Source of the DNA: an uncultured Paracoccaceae bacterium | GTDB taxonomy: Bacteria; Pseudomonadota; Alphaproteobacteria; Rhodobacterales; Rhodobacteraceae | Length of the DNA: 64,000 nt | Assembly (NCBI GenBank): GCA_947500055.1 | Contig: CANMQO010000005.1 | Span: 186,001-250,000, forward strand | Reading direction: 5' to 3' | Shown here: positions 1 to 8,619 of the stretch, one piece after another | How positions within the stretch are numbered: position 1 is the stretch's first letter | How the letters are laid out: every line of letters begins with the position of its first letter | Notes under the pieces: generated by a model | What the model was told of the DNA's origin: nothing | What the model saw: only the letters and a program-made list of their open reading frames with translations | The model's database searches: none | Made by a program: the position numbers and the translations under genes

Positions 1-399
1 TTTGAGGGGCCAACGGGCTGGATTGATGCACGGTCGCTGTCTGCGCGCGCGCAGGAAGCGGTGCCAGAGGCGCATCTGGCTTTTCTTGAATCCCTGCCAT
101 TGCTGCATCAGACTGATGATCTGATCTTTGTCCATGCGGGCCTGCGGATGGAACTGCCTTTGGAGTGGCAAGACCCGGAGGACCTGATCTGGATCAGAGA
201 AGGTTTTCTGGAAAGCCGCATCGATTACGGCAAACTGATCGTGCACGGGCACACCGCGCTGGATCGGCCCGAGCATCACGGCAATCGGGTCAACCTGGAT
301 GGCGGGGCGGGTTACGGCAACCCGTTGATCCCGGCGGTCTTTGAAGGGCGGGATTGTTGGTTGTTGGGCAAGTCAGGGCGGAGACCATTGAAGTTCTGA
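1..399 (+). CDS. Metallophosphoesterase (Ser/Thr phosphatase type), 5' truncated
   Basis: The reading frame is open from base 1, so the start lies before the window. The visible part is the C-terminal half of a calcineurin-like phosphoesterase. It shows the FVHAG and VHGHT motifs, whose histidines bind the dinuclear metal centre in PPP-type bacterial phosphatases, and an ID/LDGGAGYG segment typical of the last strand. The GTG at 61 is internal and is not the start, because homologous sequence continues upstream of it. The N-terminal GDxHG and GDxxDRG motifs must lie outside the window. Likely role: a cytoplasmic protein or nucleotide phosphatase; the substrate cannot be read from the sequence. 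Confidence 0.85.
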   Translation, partial: FEGPTGWIDARSLSARAQEAVPEAHLAFLESLPLLHQTDDLIFVHAGLRMELPLEWQDPEDLIWIREGFLESRIDYGKLIVHGHTALDRPEHHGNRVNLDGGAGYGNPLIPAVFEGRDCWLLGKSGRRPLKF

Positions 400-595
400 T
401 ACTGCCATGGGGGGATTTTGCGAGCTTTCGCTGCGGGCGACGTGCCGCTGGACTGGTGGCGGCGCGCTACCATGGGCCCTTTTGGCGTTTGGCAAAATAC
501 CTGAAACATCGTGCATCGCATGACTCTCCGGGATCAAGATTAGAGCCTGCTGTCAAACAGCGTAAGCAAGCACCACCGCGATGTTTGATGCAAGG

Positions 596-1546
596 TTAGC
601 CGTCAACCAAATCCTTGTTGTTTTTCTTGTGCCTCTGGAGCATTTTTTTGATCTTCTGAGCCGCTGGGGTTGGGGCAACAGGACCCTGGACAGACATGCG
701 GTCGAGAATTTCAGGAAAAAGCATCGATACTTCTTCCAACGCCTCTGGCCCCAGTGACTTCAAAGCCTCGGGTCCAGTGAACAGGCTCTCTGCAGGCGCC
801 CCATCTGCGAGCAAGATCTCATGTTCGTCAAGAAGGATGTGAAAATAGGTGATCGATTTGACACTATCATCAATAGCGATGCCGGGAACGCCAACGAGCT
901 TGATCGCCGGGATCAAGACTTCGCTTGTGCCAAACATCCGTCCGGCTATCTTGGACCTGACCAGAATTCTATGTTGTCGACTCACCACTAAATCTCGCCT
1001 CGGAATTTGACGGCCAAGAGCATCGGCACGAATGCGTATGGGACGAAGCTTGGGCGCGTGAAGCAACTCGAATTCAGAAACGGCGCGCCGACCAATCCAA
1101 CGGATTGGGCAAATGAGGCCCTTCGCCGTCATGACGTCATCACCAACGGCAAGTGCTTCGATGGGCATGGAGCCCTGCGAAGTTGCGATGCGTGTTCCCT
1201 CAGCAAAGCAAACGACGCCAGAGACATCCGCCTCGAAGTTGTTCGACATGTTGTCGCGAATTGCCGACACGTTTTGGCCAGCGGTAAAGGTCGTTGCGCC
1301 GTCCGTTGAATACAGGAAGCCGGTGTTACCGCTCCCTTCATATAAAAAACCAGCACTGCCAATATCGTTTCCGTCACCGGAAACCGCTGCATCCCATTCG
1401 TCGTTTGAGATTGTCCCGTCGTTGTCTATGTCGTCGACAATGATAACCACATCGGTCGTATTGACTGAATCGACAAACCAGTTCCCCATCGAACGCGAAA
1501 CCGCGGCACAAGTGCCTGGTGGGAACGTAAGTGTAAGCAGGGGCAT
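596..1546 (-). CDS. Hint-domain (Hedgehog/intein-type) protein with an EF-hand-like loop
   Basis: 316 residues. The N-terminal third is low-complexity and Gly/Asp/Asn-rich. It contains a canonical EF-hand calcium loop (Asp39, Asp41, Asp43, Gly44, Ile46, Glu50). From Cys113 (CFAEGTRI) a Hint module follows, with the typical IEALAVGDDVMT and WIGRR segments and VSRQHRIL, which resembles the intein block with its histidine. Roseobacter genomes carry many such Hint proteins, usually predicted to be secreted by type I systems and possibly autoprocessing; here that is inference. No classical signal peptide is seen, which fits type I export. The C-terminus is Lys/Asn-rich. The gene stands alone and its GC content looks lower than its neighbours. 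Confidence 0.8.
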   Translation of the reverse strand: MPLLTLTFPPGTCAAVSRSMGNWFVDSVNTTDVVIIVDDIDNDGTISNDEWDAAVSGDGNDIGSAGFLYEGSGNTGFLYSTDGATTFTAGQNVSAIRDNMSNNFEADVSGVVCFAEGTRIATSQGSMPIEALAVGDDVMTAKGLICPIRWIGRRAVSEFELLHAPKLRPIRIRADALGRQIPRRDLVVSRQHRILVRSKIAGRMFGTSEVLIPAIKLVGVPGIAIDDSVKSITYFHILLDEHEILLADGAPAESLFTGPEALKSLGPEALEEVSMLFPEILDRMSVQGPVAPTPAAQKIKKMLQRHKKNNKDLVDG

Positions 1547-1798
1547 TATCTAATATTCCGGCGAAAATTTCGCAAAGAAAACAAACATAATCGCACGAAG
1601 TTACGTAAAAGTAACCATAGGGCGATTTGACATGTCAATATCAATCTAAAATTGATTTCAAACGGACTCAGATACCAAACCAACCGGAAACGTTACCTGA
1701 TTGGCCAGACCGCAAAGCTGACTTTGATGCGAAACACGGCATCGTGCAAATTGGACTCAGGCCGCACTCTGGCGGCACCGTGCAACGGGTCGTCTTGC

Positions 1799-2173
1799 CT
1801 AGTCCTCTGTCGGACCGCCGGCTTCTTTCCAGTCGCCAAAGCCACCAATATTCGTGACGTTCCGATAGCCCATGTCTTTCAGGGTTTTTCCGGCAAGGGC
1901 TGCCTGACCACCGGCGCCGCAGACCAGATAAAGATCCGCATCTTTTTGCAGGGCGGGGTTATGAAATTGCGTTTCTGCGTCAGCGGTAAATTCCATCATG
2001 CCGCGTGGAATGCGATGCGCCCCGGCGATCGTCCCGGACTGGGCAATTGCGGCACTGTCGCGGACATCGACAAAAATTGCCCCGGTCGTGCCATGTTTCG
2101 CAATTGCCTCTTCCGCGCTGAGTCGCGGCACGGCAGCGTTGGCTTCTTCCATGTAATGCTTGGACGATTTCAT
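1799..2173 (-). CDS. Rhodanese-like domain protein
   Basis: 124 residues, a single rhodanese domain. The N-terminal Ser-Ala-Glu-Glu-Ala stretch leads into the FVDVRD strand, then the IPRG motif and the active-site loop, in which Cys sits in VCGAGGQAA. The loop lacks the CxSGxR arginine of classical thiosulfate sulfurtransferases (Gln in its place), so the persulfide chemistry or specificity may differ. The ATG at 2173 was chosen because AGGAG lies just upstream; a longer frame to 2365 has no family-like sequence. Probably a cytoplasmic sulfur-transfer or redox protein. Confidence 0.85.
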   Translation of the reverse strand: MKSSKHYMEEANAAVPRLSAEEAIAKHGTTGAIFVDVRDSAAIAQSGTIAGAHRIPRGMMEFTADAETQFHNPALQKDADLYLVCGAGGQAALAGKTLKDMGYRNVTNIGGFGDWKEAGGPTED

Positions 2174-2252
2174 CGGATTCTCCTGATTGTTTTGTAATTG
2201 CAGACAATACCATCTTATCCGCCACGTCCACTCACAACATATTGAAAATGCG

Positions 2253-2281
2253 AAAAAAAAGCCCGGACACAAGGTCCGGGC
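2253..2281 (-). terminator. Rho-independent terminator of the response regulator gene
   Basis: A perfect 8-bp GC stem (GCCCGGAC at 2261-2268 with GTCCGGGC at 2274-2281) has a 5-base loop. On the minus strand it is followed by an eight-base U-tract (A-tract 2253-2260 on the plus strand). It lies 97 bases downstream of the response regulator stop codon. Confidence 0.85.
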
Positions 2282-2377
2282 CAGTCCAACAGGGAGGATG
2301 GAGATGTAACCCGATCTCCGGCGGGAACTCTTGCGATTGGCGGTCAGGACAGGGAGGAAACCCAACCGCCAATGTCG

Positions 2378-3064
2378 CTACGCCACTAATCTATAACCAC
2401 CAGATTCGGTCACAAGAAGGCGGGCATTTGACGGATCTGGTTCTATTTTTTGGCGGAGCCGGTAGATATGTGTCTCCAGCGTATGGGTCGTCACGCCAGC
2501 GTTGTAACCCCAAACCTCGTGGAGCAAGACGTCGCGGGCCACAACACCTTCGGTGGAACGATAAAGGAATTTCAGGATGTTGGTTTCCTTTTCGGTCAGG
2601 CGGACCTTCTTGTCATCCTCGGTCACCAGCATCTTTTGCGCAGGCTTGAATGTATAGGGCCCAAGCTGGAAAACAGCGTCCTCGGATTGTTCATGCGTGC
2701 GCAGCTGGCTGCGGATACGGGCCAGCAGGACGGGGAACTTGAAGGGCTTGCTGACATAATCGTTCGCCCCGGCATCAAGGCCCAGAATCGTATCGGCGTC
2801 GCTGTCCTGCGCGGTCAGCATCACAATCGGGCATTTCACGCCCTGCTTGCGCATCAGGCGGCACAATTCGCGGCCATCGGTGTCGGGCAAGCCCACATCC
2901 AAGATCATCAGATCATACAGACCTTCCTTGGCTTTCACCATTGCGCTGGCGCCGTCATCGGCTTCGAAGACGTCAAAGTCCTCGGTCATCAGCAACTGTT
3001 CACCCAGCGCCTCGCGCAGATCATCGTCATCATCGACGAGCAGAATTCTTTTGAGCTGTGCCAT
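2378..3064 (-). CDS. OmpR/PhoB-family response regulator
   Basis: 228 residues. The receiver domain (about 1-120) has the acidic cluster DDDDD near residue 10, the phosphoacceptor in LMILDVGLPD, the switch Thr in MLTAQD and Lys in SKPFKF. A winged-helix DNA-binding domain follows (about 130-228; LTEKETNILKFL and THIYRLRQKIE). The ATG at 3064 has a GGAG ribosome site in good position; an 18-residue extension upstream looks unrelated to the family. No histidine kinase gene is adjacent. From memory the sequence resembles the essential cell-envelope regulator CenR of Caulobacter and Rhodobacter, but this was not tested. The gene ends at a clear terminator, so it is probably monocistronic. Confidence 0.9.
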   Translation of the reverse strand: MAQLKRILLVDDDDDLREALGEQLLMTEDFDVFEADDGASAMVKAKEGLYDLMILDVGLPDTDGRELCRLMRKQGVKCPIVMLTAQDSDADTILGLDAGANDYVSKPFKFPVLLARIRSQLRTHEQSEDAVFQLGPYTFKPAQKMLVTEDDKKVRLTEKETNILKFLYRSTEGVVARDVLLHEVWGYNAGVTTHTLETHIYRLRQKIEPDPSNARLLVTESGGYRLVA

Positions 3065-3220
3065 GACTGTCTCCTTCGTTTCGCTATTAGAGATGTGATG
3101 AAAATCGCGTTTGGACAAGGCTGCGCAGAAAATTTCACACGGACGTGTCTCATGCCGGGCAATTGTTTCACTTTACCACCGAAACCGGCTATCTGGTGAA
3201 ACAAAGACAGGCGGTTTGCG

Positions 3221-4297
3221 ATGGGATTTTCCCCCGACATTACAGAACGACTGGCCCGTGCGCGGGCCGATTTGCGCATGGGCGTGCCGATTGTGCTGGA
3301 TGATGGGCTGCTGGTGGCGGCGGTCGAAACGCTTGATTCCGCACGGTTTGCCGATCTCCTGGGGCTGGGCGGGACGCCTGTGCTGGCGATCACAGGGCGC
3401 AGGGCGCAAACGTTGAAGGCGCGCGCCTATGACGGTGATATCGCGCGGATCATCCTGCCATCCGATGCCAGCCTGCCATGGGTGCAGGCGATAGCGGACC
3501 CTGCCGATGACCTGCGCAACCCGATGAAAGGGCCGTTGCAGACCCGGCGCGAGGGGCCCGCGGACCTGCACCGCGCTGCCATCGCGTTGGCCAAGGCCGC
3601 CCGGCTGTTGCCCGCCGTTCTGGTGCAGGACCTCAACGACCCGGCAGGTTTTGCCGCGTTGCATAATCTGACCATCGTTCCGTCGGAGGCGGTGGTGGAT
3701 ACCGGGCTTAGCCCGCTTGTACCCATCGTGAACGCGCGCCTGCCGTTGGAAGTCTCCGAGGCGGGGCGATTACATATCTTCCGTCCTGATGATGGGGCAG
3801 AGGAACATTACGCTGTTGAGATTGGTCAGCCGGATCGGTCAAAGCCTGTCCTGTCGCGGCTGCATTCCGCATGCTTTACCGGTGACCTGCTGGGATCGCT
3901 GAAATGCGACTGCGGCCCGCAACTGCGCGGTGCCCTGGCGCAGATGGGCGAGGAGGGGGCCGGTGTGCTGCTCTATCTCAATCAGGAAGGACGGGGCATT
4001 GGCCTGGCCAACAAGATGCGCGCCTATTCGCTGCAGGATCAGGGGTTCGATACGGTAGAGGCGAACCACCGGTTGGGGTTTGAGGATGATGAGCGCGACT
4101 TTCGGATCGGGGCCGATATCCTGCGCCGGATGGGGTTTTCCGCTGTGCGTCTGCTGACCAACAACCCCGCCAAAGTGGCCCGCATGGAAAGCTGCGGCAT
4201 CGCGGTGGCGGAGCGGGTGCCGCTGAAGGTTGGAGAGAACCGGCATAACGCGGCCTATCTGGCAACCAAGGCCGCCAAATCGGGTCATCTTTTGTAA
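3221..4297 (+). CDS. ribA: GTP cyclohydrolase II (riboflavin biosynthesis)
   Basis: 358 residues. The C-terminal half is GTP cyclohydrolase II. The zinc site is Cys-x10-Cys-x-Cys in SACFTGDLLGSLKCDCG, the NQEGRGIGL segment is the catalytic/GTP site, and LTNNP is the late conserved motif. It opens GTP to the pyrimidine precursor of riboflavin and FMN. The N-terminal ~150 residues resemble a degenerate 3,4-dihydroxybutanone-4-phosphate synthase domain; its acidic catalytic residues are not obvious, so this half is probably not active. No FMN riboswitch-like structure was noticed in the upstream gap. The frame runs divergently from the response regulator gene. Confidence 0.93.
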   Translation: MGFSPDITERLARARADLRMGVPIVLDDGLLVAAVETLDSARFADLLGLGGTPVLAITGRRAQTLKARAYDGDIARIILPSDASLPWVQAIADPADDLRNPMKGPLQTRREGPADLHRAAIALAKAARLLPAVLVQDLNDPAGFAALHNLTIVPSEAVVDTGLSPLVPIVNARLPLEVSEAGRLHIFRPDDGAEEHYAVEIGQPDRSKPVLSRLHSACFTGDLLGSLKCDCGPQLRGALAQMGEEGAGVLLYLNQEGRGIGLANKMRAYSLQDQGFDTVEANHRLGFEDDERDFRIGADILRRMGFSAVRLLTNNPAKVARMESCGIAVAERVPLKVGENRHNAAYLATKAAKSGHLL

Positions 4298-4327
4298 CCG
4301 GATTCTAAACTATGGTTTATTTCGCTA

Positions 4328-4822
4328 ATGCAGCCAACTGACCTCGTCGTGACACCTACCTACCTTCGGTTTATGGGCCGCCGTTTTGCCCGGACGGTCG
4401 GGCGGGGCGGAATCACCGATTGCAAGGCCGAAGGCGATGGTGCGACCCCGCGCGGCATGCACCGGATTGTCGGGATGCTGTATCGTCCGGATCGGCTAAA
4501 AAAACCCACAGATTGGGCGGTGCCGATCCGCCCAGGGGACCTTTGGTCAGATGACATCCGTGATCCGGACTACAACCTGATGGTTAAAAAACCTCATGAA
4601 TACAGCCATGAGCTGTTGCGTCGGGCGGATCGGATGTATGATCTGATCATCCTGACTGACTGGAACTGGCCACACGCGGCCAAGGGGCGCGGATCCGCCA
4701 TTTTTATTCATCAATGGCGGGGGCCGGGGCGGCCGACGGCGGGCTGTGTGGGCCTGTCATGGACGGATCTGATGTGGATTGCGCCACGTCTCCAATACCA
4801 AAGCCGTCTTGTTATCGTATAA
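4328..4822 (+). CDS. L,D-transpeptidase family protein (YkuD-like)
   Basis: 164 residues. The catalytic core shows His128 (FIHQW) and Cys140 in [11 protein letters not shown], matching the His...(S/T)xGC pattern of YkuD-type L,D-transpeptidases, which form 3-3 peptidoglycan crosslinks or attach proteins to the wall. No signal peptide or membrane anchor is visible, which is odd for a periplasmic enzyme but common in this small alphaproteobacterial subgroup (family knowledge, not checked). The gene starts 30 bases after ribA stops, so it may be cotranscribed. Confidence 0.82.
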   Translation: MQPTDLVVTPTYLRFMGRRFARTVGRGGITDCKAEGDGATPRGMHRIVGMLYRPDRLKKPTDWAVPIRPGDLWSDDIRDPDYNLMVKKPHEYSHELLRRADRMYDLIILTDWNWPHAAKGRGSAIFIHQWRGPGRPTAGCVGLSWTDLMWIAPRLQYQSRLVIV

Positions 4823-4893
4823 CCAATATGAACATGGGTAGCCTGCCATCACACTCACCAGGATATCCGAAAATGAAACACCAAGGCCCGTTT

Positions 4894-5376
4894 ATGAGTC
4901 CCGAGGACATTGCAAAACTTCCCTATCGCCCCTGCGTGGGTATCATGCTGGCGAATACGCGCGGCCATATTTTTGTAGGCCAGCGCCAGGATCGCGATAC
5001 GGCTGCCTGGCAGATGCCGCAGGGTGGTGTCGACAAGGGCGAGAATACCCGCGATGCCGCTTTACGTGAGTTACTAGAAGAAACAGGCGTTACCCCGAAC
5101 CTTGTCAGTATCGAGGCGGAAAGTGCCGGTTTGATCGCTTATGACCTGCCGCATGAACTGGTGCCGAATATCTGGAAAGGACGCTATCGCGGGCAAGAAC
5201 AGAAATGGTTCCTGATGCGATATCATGGCGATGACACGCAGATTGATATTGCAACTGATCATCCCGAGTTCACCAGCTGGAAATGGATCCATCCGGGCGA
5301 GCTTGTCAGGGCGATTGTTCCGTTCAAACGGGCTGTCTATGAACAAGTGTTGTGTGAATTTCAGGACAAGCTGTGA
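4894..5376 (+). CDS. rppH: RNA pyrophosphohydrolase RppH
   Basis: 160 residues from the chosen ATG. A perfect Nudix box lies at about 44-66 (G-x5-E-x7-RELLEETG). The N-terminal LPYRPCVG and the C-terminal FKRAVYEQV segments are typical of RppH, which converts 5'-triphosphate RNA ends to monophosphate and so starts RNase E-dependent decay. The start at 4894 follows AAGG with 7 bases of spacing and matches the usual family length. An in-frame ATG at 4873, with AGGA upstream, would add seven residues. In several relatives rppH lies next to ctpA; here ctpA is 34 kb away. Confidence 0.9.
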   Translation: MSPEDIAKLPYRPCVGIMLANTRGHIFVGQRQDRDTAAWQMPQGGVDKGENTRDAALRELLEETGVTPNLVSIEAESAGLIAYDLPHELVPNIWKGRYRGQEQKWFLMRYHGDDTQIDIATDHPEFTSWKWIHPGELVRAIVPFKRAVYEQVLCEFQDKL

Positions 5377-5404
5377 CGACATATCATCAAAGGATACCCA
5401 CATT

Positions 5405-5890
5405 ATGAAGCCCGTGATACTTGCGACCTGCCTGATGGCGCTGGCTGGCCAGGCGACTGCGCTAAGCTGTATGCGCCCCGACCCAATCGCAACCTTCCAG
5501 CGGGTTGCCGCAGCGCCAGAGGCGTATTTCGTGCTGTATGGTCAGCTAAGCTTTGATGAGCGCGCGCTACCCGCTGGCGTGTCGCAGAACACGATCCGCG
5601 ACCCGGCCCCGATCCCCGCGCAATTTGTCGGCAAGGGTCTGACGACCGGGGGGTTTACCAATGACTATATCAGCCCGGTAAACTTGCAGGTTGGCTGCGC
5701 GGGCCCCTGGTGCGGCTCAGCCCGTAGCGGGGTTGATGCGCTTTATTTTGTGCAGGCTGATGAGCCGCCGGTCACGATGCAGGCAGGCCCGTGTGGCGGC
5801 ATGATTTTCGAAGAACCCGATCAGGCGACGCTTGACGCGATTACCACCTGCATGCAGGGCGGCCCCTGTTCACCGCAACATTTGCAGTAA
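5405..5890 (+). CDS. Secreted cysteine-containing protein of unknown function
   Basis: 161 residues, start ATG after AAAGGA. The first ~19 residues form a signal peptide (Lys, then a hydrophobic stretch ending ATA-LS). The mature protein has about seven cysteines (CMRP, GCAGPWCG, GPCGG, TTCMQGGPC), suggesting disulfides in the periplasm. No family was recognised. It is 28 bases downstream of rppH, and its last 21 bases overlap the end of the convergent transglycosylase gene. Confidence 0.7.
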   Translation: MKPVILATCLMALAGQATALSCMRPDPIATFQRVAAAPEAYFVLYGQLSFDERALPAGVSQNTIRDPAPIPAQFVGKGLTTGGFTNDYISPVNLQVGCAGPWCGSARSGVDALYFVQADEPPVTMQAGPCGGMIFEEPDQATLDAITTCMQGGPCSPQHLQ

Positions 5891-7048
5891 CTGCAATGAC
5901 GCGTACCCGTCGGCGGGCAATCCGCGACTGCGTTGATAGGCCCTGATCGCCGCCCGGCTGTTCGGTCCAATCTTGCCGTCGGCACCGCCGGTTGAAAACC
6001 CGGCGGCGGTCAGCCGCTGCTGCAACTCGACCCGTTCCGCCCGGCGCAGCCCGCGTTCCTCGGCAGGCCATGGTCTGCGCAACGGCCCCATGCCCCGGAT
6101 CCGGTCCCCCAGGTGACCAACCCCGATGACATAGGCCTGCGCGTTGTTGTACCGGGAGATGACCCTGTAATTCGGAAAGATCAGAAATGCCGGGCCTGCT
6201 GCGCCGGTGGGCACGATCAGCGAGGCATCACCATAATTTGGCACAACTTGCCCATCGACACCGCGCACGCCCAGTTGCCCCCACGCCGCTGGTGACCGGC
6301 GGGAGGTTTGGTTGAAATCGAAACCGTTCGGCAGCAGCACCTCCACCCCCCATGGTTGCCCCTGCCGCCAGTTGAACCGGCGCAGATAAGCCGCCGTCGA
6401 CGCCAGCGCGTCACTGGGATCATCGGCCCAGATGTCCCGCCGCCCGTCGCCTGTGAAATCGACGGCATAGGCTTGATAAGAGGTGGGGATAAACTGCGTA
6501 TGTCCCATCGCCCCGGCCCAGGATCCGGTCATGTTGCGTGGGGCCACGTCACCGCGTTGCAAAATGCCAAGGGCGGCAATCAATTGTTGTTCAAAAAACC
6601 GGCCGCGCCGCCCGTCATAGGCCAGAGTGGCGAGAGTCGAGATCAGGGGAACATCGCCGCGCCGCTGACCATAATTGCTCTCCATCCCCCAGATGGCGAC
6701 AACGATATGCGGCGGCACGCCATAGGTGGCCTCGATCCGGGCCAGCAGATTGGCATATTGGCGCAGCATTGCCCGCCCGTTCTGCACCCGCGCGTCAGAG
6801 GCCGCAGTGGACATATATTCGCCCAAAGGTTTGACAAACTCGGCCTGATTACGGTCGCGACGGATACTGTCAGGCAGGTATTGGACGCCTGCAAATGCAG
6901 CATCAAAGGTGCGGGCACTGATCCCCGCCGCACGTGCCCGCGACCGAAAACCGGCGATCCAGTTGGAGAACCCGGACGCCTGTGCCGTGGCCAAAGCCGG
7001 GAATGTGAAACCTGCCAAACTCGTCGCGATGAATTGCCTGCGTTGCAT
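5870..7048 (-). CDS. Lytic murein transglycosylase (MltB-type) with peptidoglycan-binding domain
   Basis: 392 residues. The N-terminus has an Arg-Arg-x-Phe pair and a hydrophobic segment ending ATAQA, a Sec or possibly Tat signal. The catalytic domain carries Glu123 in AIWGMESNYG, the general acid of SLT family 3. It is followed by GAMGHTQFIPTSY, and the last ~60 residues form a PG_binding_1 domain (GADGKIGPNSRAAIRAYQ). It cleaves glycan strands with 1,6-anhydro-MurNAc formation. The start at 7048 follows GGAGG; a 13-residue longer frame lacks family support. It overlaps the convergent gene at its 3' end by 21 bases. Confidence 0.92.
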   Translation of the reverse strand: MQRRQFIATSLAGFTFPALATAQASGFSNWIAGFRSRARAAGISARTFDAAFAGVQYLPDSIRRDRNQAEFVKPLGEYMSTAASDARVQNGRAMLRQYANLLARIEATYGVPPHIVVAIWGMESNYGQRRGDVPLISTLATLAYDGRRGRFFEQQLIAALGILQRGDVAPRNMTGSWAGAMGHTQFIPTSYQAYAVDFTGDGRRDIWADDPSDALASTAAYLRRFNWRQGQPWGVEVLLPNGFDFNQTSRRSPAAWGQLGVRGVDGQVVPNYGDASLIVPTGAAGPAFLIFPNYRVISRYNNAQAYVIGVGHLGDRIRGMGPLRRPWPAEERGLRRAERVELQQRLTAAGFSTGGADGKIGPNSRAAIRAYQRSRGLPADGYASLQLLQMLR

Positions 7049-7129
7049 AGCTGCGCCTCCATCTGCTGTTTTTTCGGAGCCTAACAACCGGGGCCGGGGA
7101 ATCCAATGCGCGATGGGGCAAAGATCAGC

Positions 7130-7852
7130 TCAAGCGGGGGTTTTCGCCACCATGACGGACGGTTCAGGCCAGCAAGATGACAAAACTTCGATAGCTTCGC
7201 GCAACATGGGCACGCGACGGGGGCGAAAGCTGTCATCGGTGATAATCAGATTCTGCATCCGGTCGAGCCGGAAATTGCGATAAGCCTGCCGCAGATGGCA
7301 CCAGCCGATCAGATTGTGTGTCTCCTTCAAAAACACGATGCTGAGCGGATAGACCCGCCTTTTTGTCGCCGCGCCTGTTGCGTCGATATAGTCGACCTCA
7401 ATCGCGCGTTCGTCCCATGTCGCCTGTCGCAGGGCGCGCACATCAACCGTCGGCAGGGGCGGGCGCACGATCCGATCCGCATGCAGGACCGCATATTGTA
7501 GCCGATGCGCCTGCGCGCTGGGCAGGCGCGCTTGCAACTTGGCGATGGCGTTTTGTGCCGCCTGCGCCAATTCGGGGTCGGCGACCGCCTGCACCTCGCG
7601 CAGGCCCAGCACAATCGCCTCGATTTCTTCATCATCGAACATCATCGGCGGCAATGCGGCATCTTCGGTCATGGCGTACCCATATCCCGCCGTCCCGTCG
7701 ATGATCGCACCAAGACCGCGCAGCGCCTCAATGTCGCGATAAAGGGTCCGCAGGGAAACCCCTGTGTCATCGGCCAGTTGCTGAGCCGTGACCGGCGGCG
7801 CGTGGCGGCGCAGCGATTGCATCAACTGAAACAGGCGGGCGGTGCGTGACAT
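7130..7852 (-). CDS. YafY-type transcriptional regulator (HTH_11 + WYL)
   Basis: 240 residues from ATG 7852. The N-terminal winged HTH (VTAQQLADDTGVSLRTLYRDIEAL) is followed by the WYL domain, which shows YPLSIVFLKETHNLIGWCHLR and ends in RxxPMLRE. WYL domains sense small ligands or nucleic acids. The gene diverges from the GST-family gene by 77 bases, and an inverted repeat lies between them, so the usual arrangement of a local regulator and its target is likely. An alternative GTG at 7891 would add 13 residues. Confidence 0.88.
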   Translation of the reverse strand: MSRTARLFQLMQSLRRHAPPVTAQQLADDTGVSLRTLYRDIEALRGLGAIIDGTAGYGYAMTEDAALPPMMFDDEEIEAIVLGLREVQAVADPELAQAAQNAIAKLQARLPSAQAHRLQYAVLHADRIVRPPLPTVDVRALRQATWDERAIEVDYIDATGAATKRRVYPLSIVFLKETHNLIGWCHLRQAYRNFRLDRMQNLIITDDSFRPRRVPMLREAIEVLSSCWPEPSVMVAKTPA

Positions 7853-7872
7853 GGAACTTGGTCTAACACTGC

Positions 7873-7887
7873 TGCCAGAAACTGTCA
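7873..7887. promoter_or_regulatory. Putative YafY-regulator operator
   Basis: TGCCAG-AAA-CTGTCA is an inverted repeat with one mismatch. It lies 20 bases before the regulator start and 42 bases before the divergent GST start. Repeats of this kind next to YafY-type genes are typical binding sites; the assignment is inference. Confidence 0.5.
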
Positions 7888-7929
7888 GCACCTTCCTGCA
7901 TAAGCACCTTAACGGATAGGAGAGACCGG

Positions 7930-8619
7930 ATGATCACACTCATCACATATCAGGAAGGCTTTGGCCAACTCAGCTTCAGCCCGTTTTGCGTCAAGGCGAT
8001 CTGGCTCTTGCAGGCGGCTGGCGCGGCGTGGCAGCGCGAGGATTGCAATGATCCACGCAAGTTCCCGCATGCCAAACTGCCTGCGATCCGGACGCCGGAA
8101 GGGGTGATCGGCGACAGTCACAACATTCAGGCCTATCTTGAAAGGCAGGGCGCTGATTTCTGGGGCCATGTGACGGATAAGGCAACCGGGCATGCTTTCA
8201 TCCGCATGGCTGAGGAGCACATGTATTTTCACATCGTGCTGGACCGTTGGGGCAATGAAAACATCTGGCCGATCATTCGCGAGAAGTATTTTGCCGCCAT
8301 TCCTGCCCTCTTGCGGCGCCCGGTCACCAGCGCGATCCGCAAGGCAACGCTGCGCGGGATGCAAGCGCAAGGGCTTGGCCGGTTCAGCCCTGAGCAACGA
8401 CTATCCCGGATCGAATCCGATTTGCAGGCCATCACGGCCCGGCTTGCTGGCGCACCATTCCTGATGGGCGATCAGATCAGCCTGCCCGATTACAGCGTCG
8501 CTGCGATGCTGGGGGCTATTCTGGCCAGCCCGCTGCCAACGGGTCTAAGCCAAAGGGTGGCGAATGATCCGGTTCTGGCTGACTATGCAGATCGTGTCGC
8601 AAAAAGGATGGCCGCGTGA
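7930..8619 (+). CDS. Glutathione S-transferase-like protein (failed-axon/metaxin type)
   Basis: 229 residues. The thioredoxin-like N-terminal domain has FSPFCVKAIWLLQAAG in place of the classical GST catalytic Ser/Tyr, followed by KLPAIRTPEGVIGDSHNI with the cis-Pro and Asp-Ser glutathione-contact motif. The helical C-terminal domain has MGDQISLPDYSV, the N-capping motif of GSTs. This pattern fits the Faxc/metaxin-like subgroup. A role in detoxification is likely, substrate unknown. Good GGA upstream of the ATG. It overlaps the next gene by four bases (GTGA), indicating coupled translation. Confidence 0.82.
   Translation: MITLITYQEGFGQLSFSPFCVKAIWLLQAAGAAWQREDCNDPRKFPHAKLPAIRTPEGVIGDSHNIQAYLERQGADFWGHVTDKATGHAFIRMAEEHMYFHIVLDRWGNENIWPIIREKYFAAIPALLRRPVTSAIRKATLRGMQAQGLGRFSPEQRLSRIESDLQAITARLAGAPFLMGDQISLPDYSVAAMLGAILASPLPTGLSQRVANDPVLADYADRVAKRMAA

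Noticed and set aside
400..595. Short frame ending VPLDWWRRATMGPF after the phosphatase gene
   Set aside because: It looks a little like a protein C-terminus, but it has no start, is under 35 codons and matches nothing I can name.
3065..3220. FMN riboswitch before ribA
   Set aside because: The gap of about 150 bases shows none of the conserved RFN-element segments by eye.
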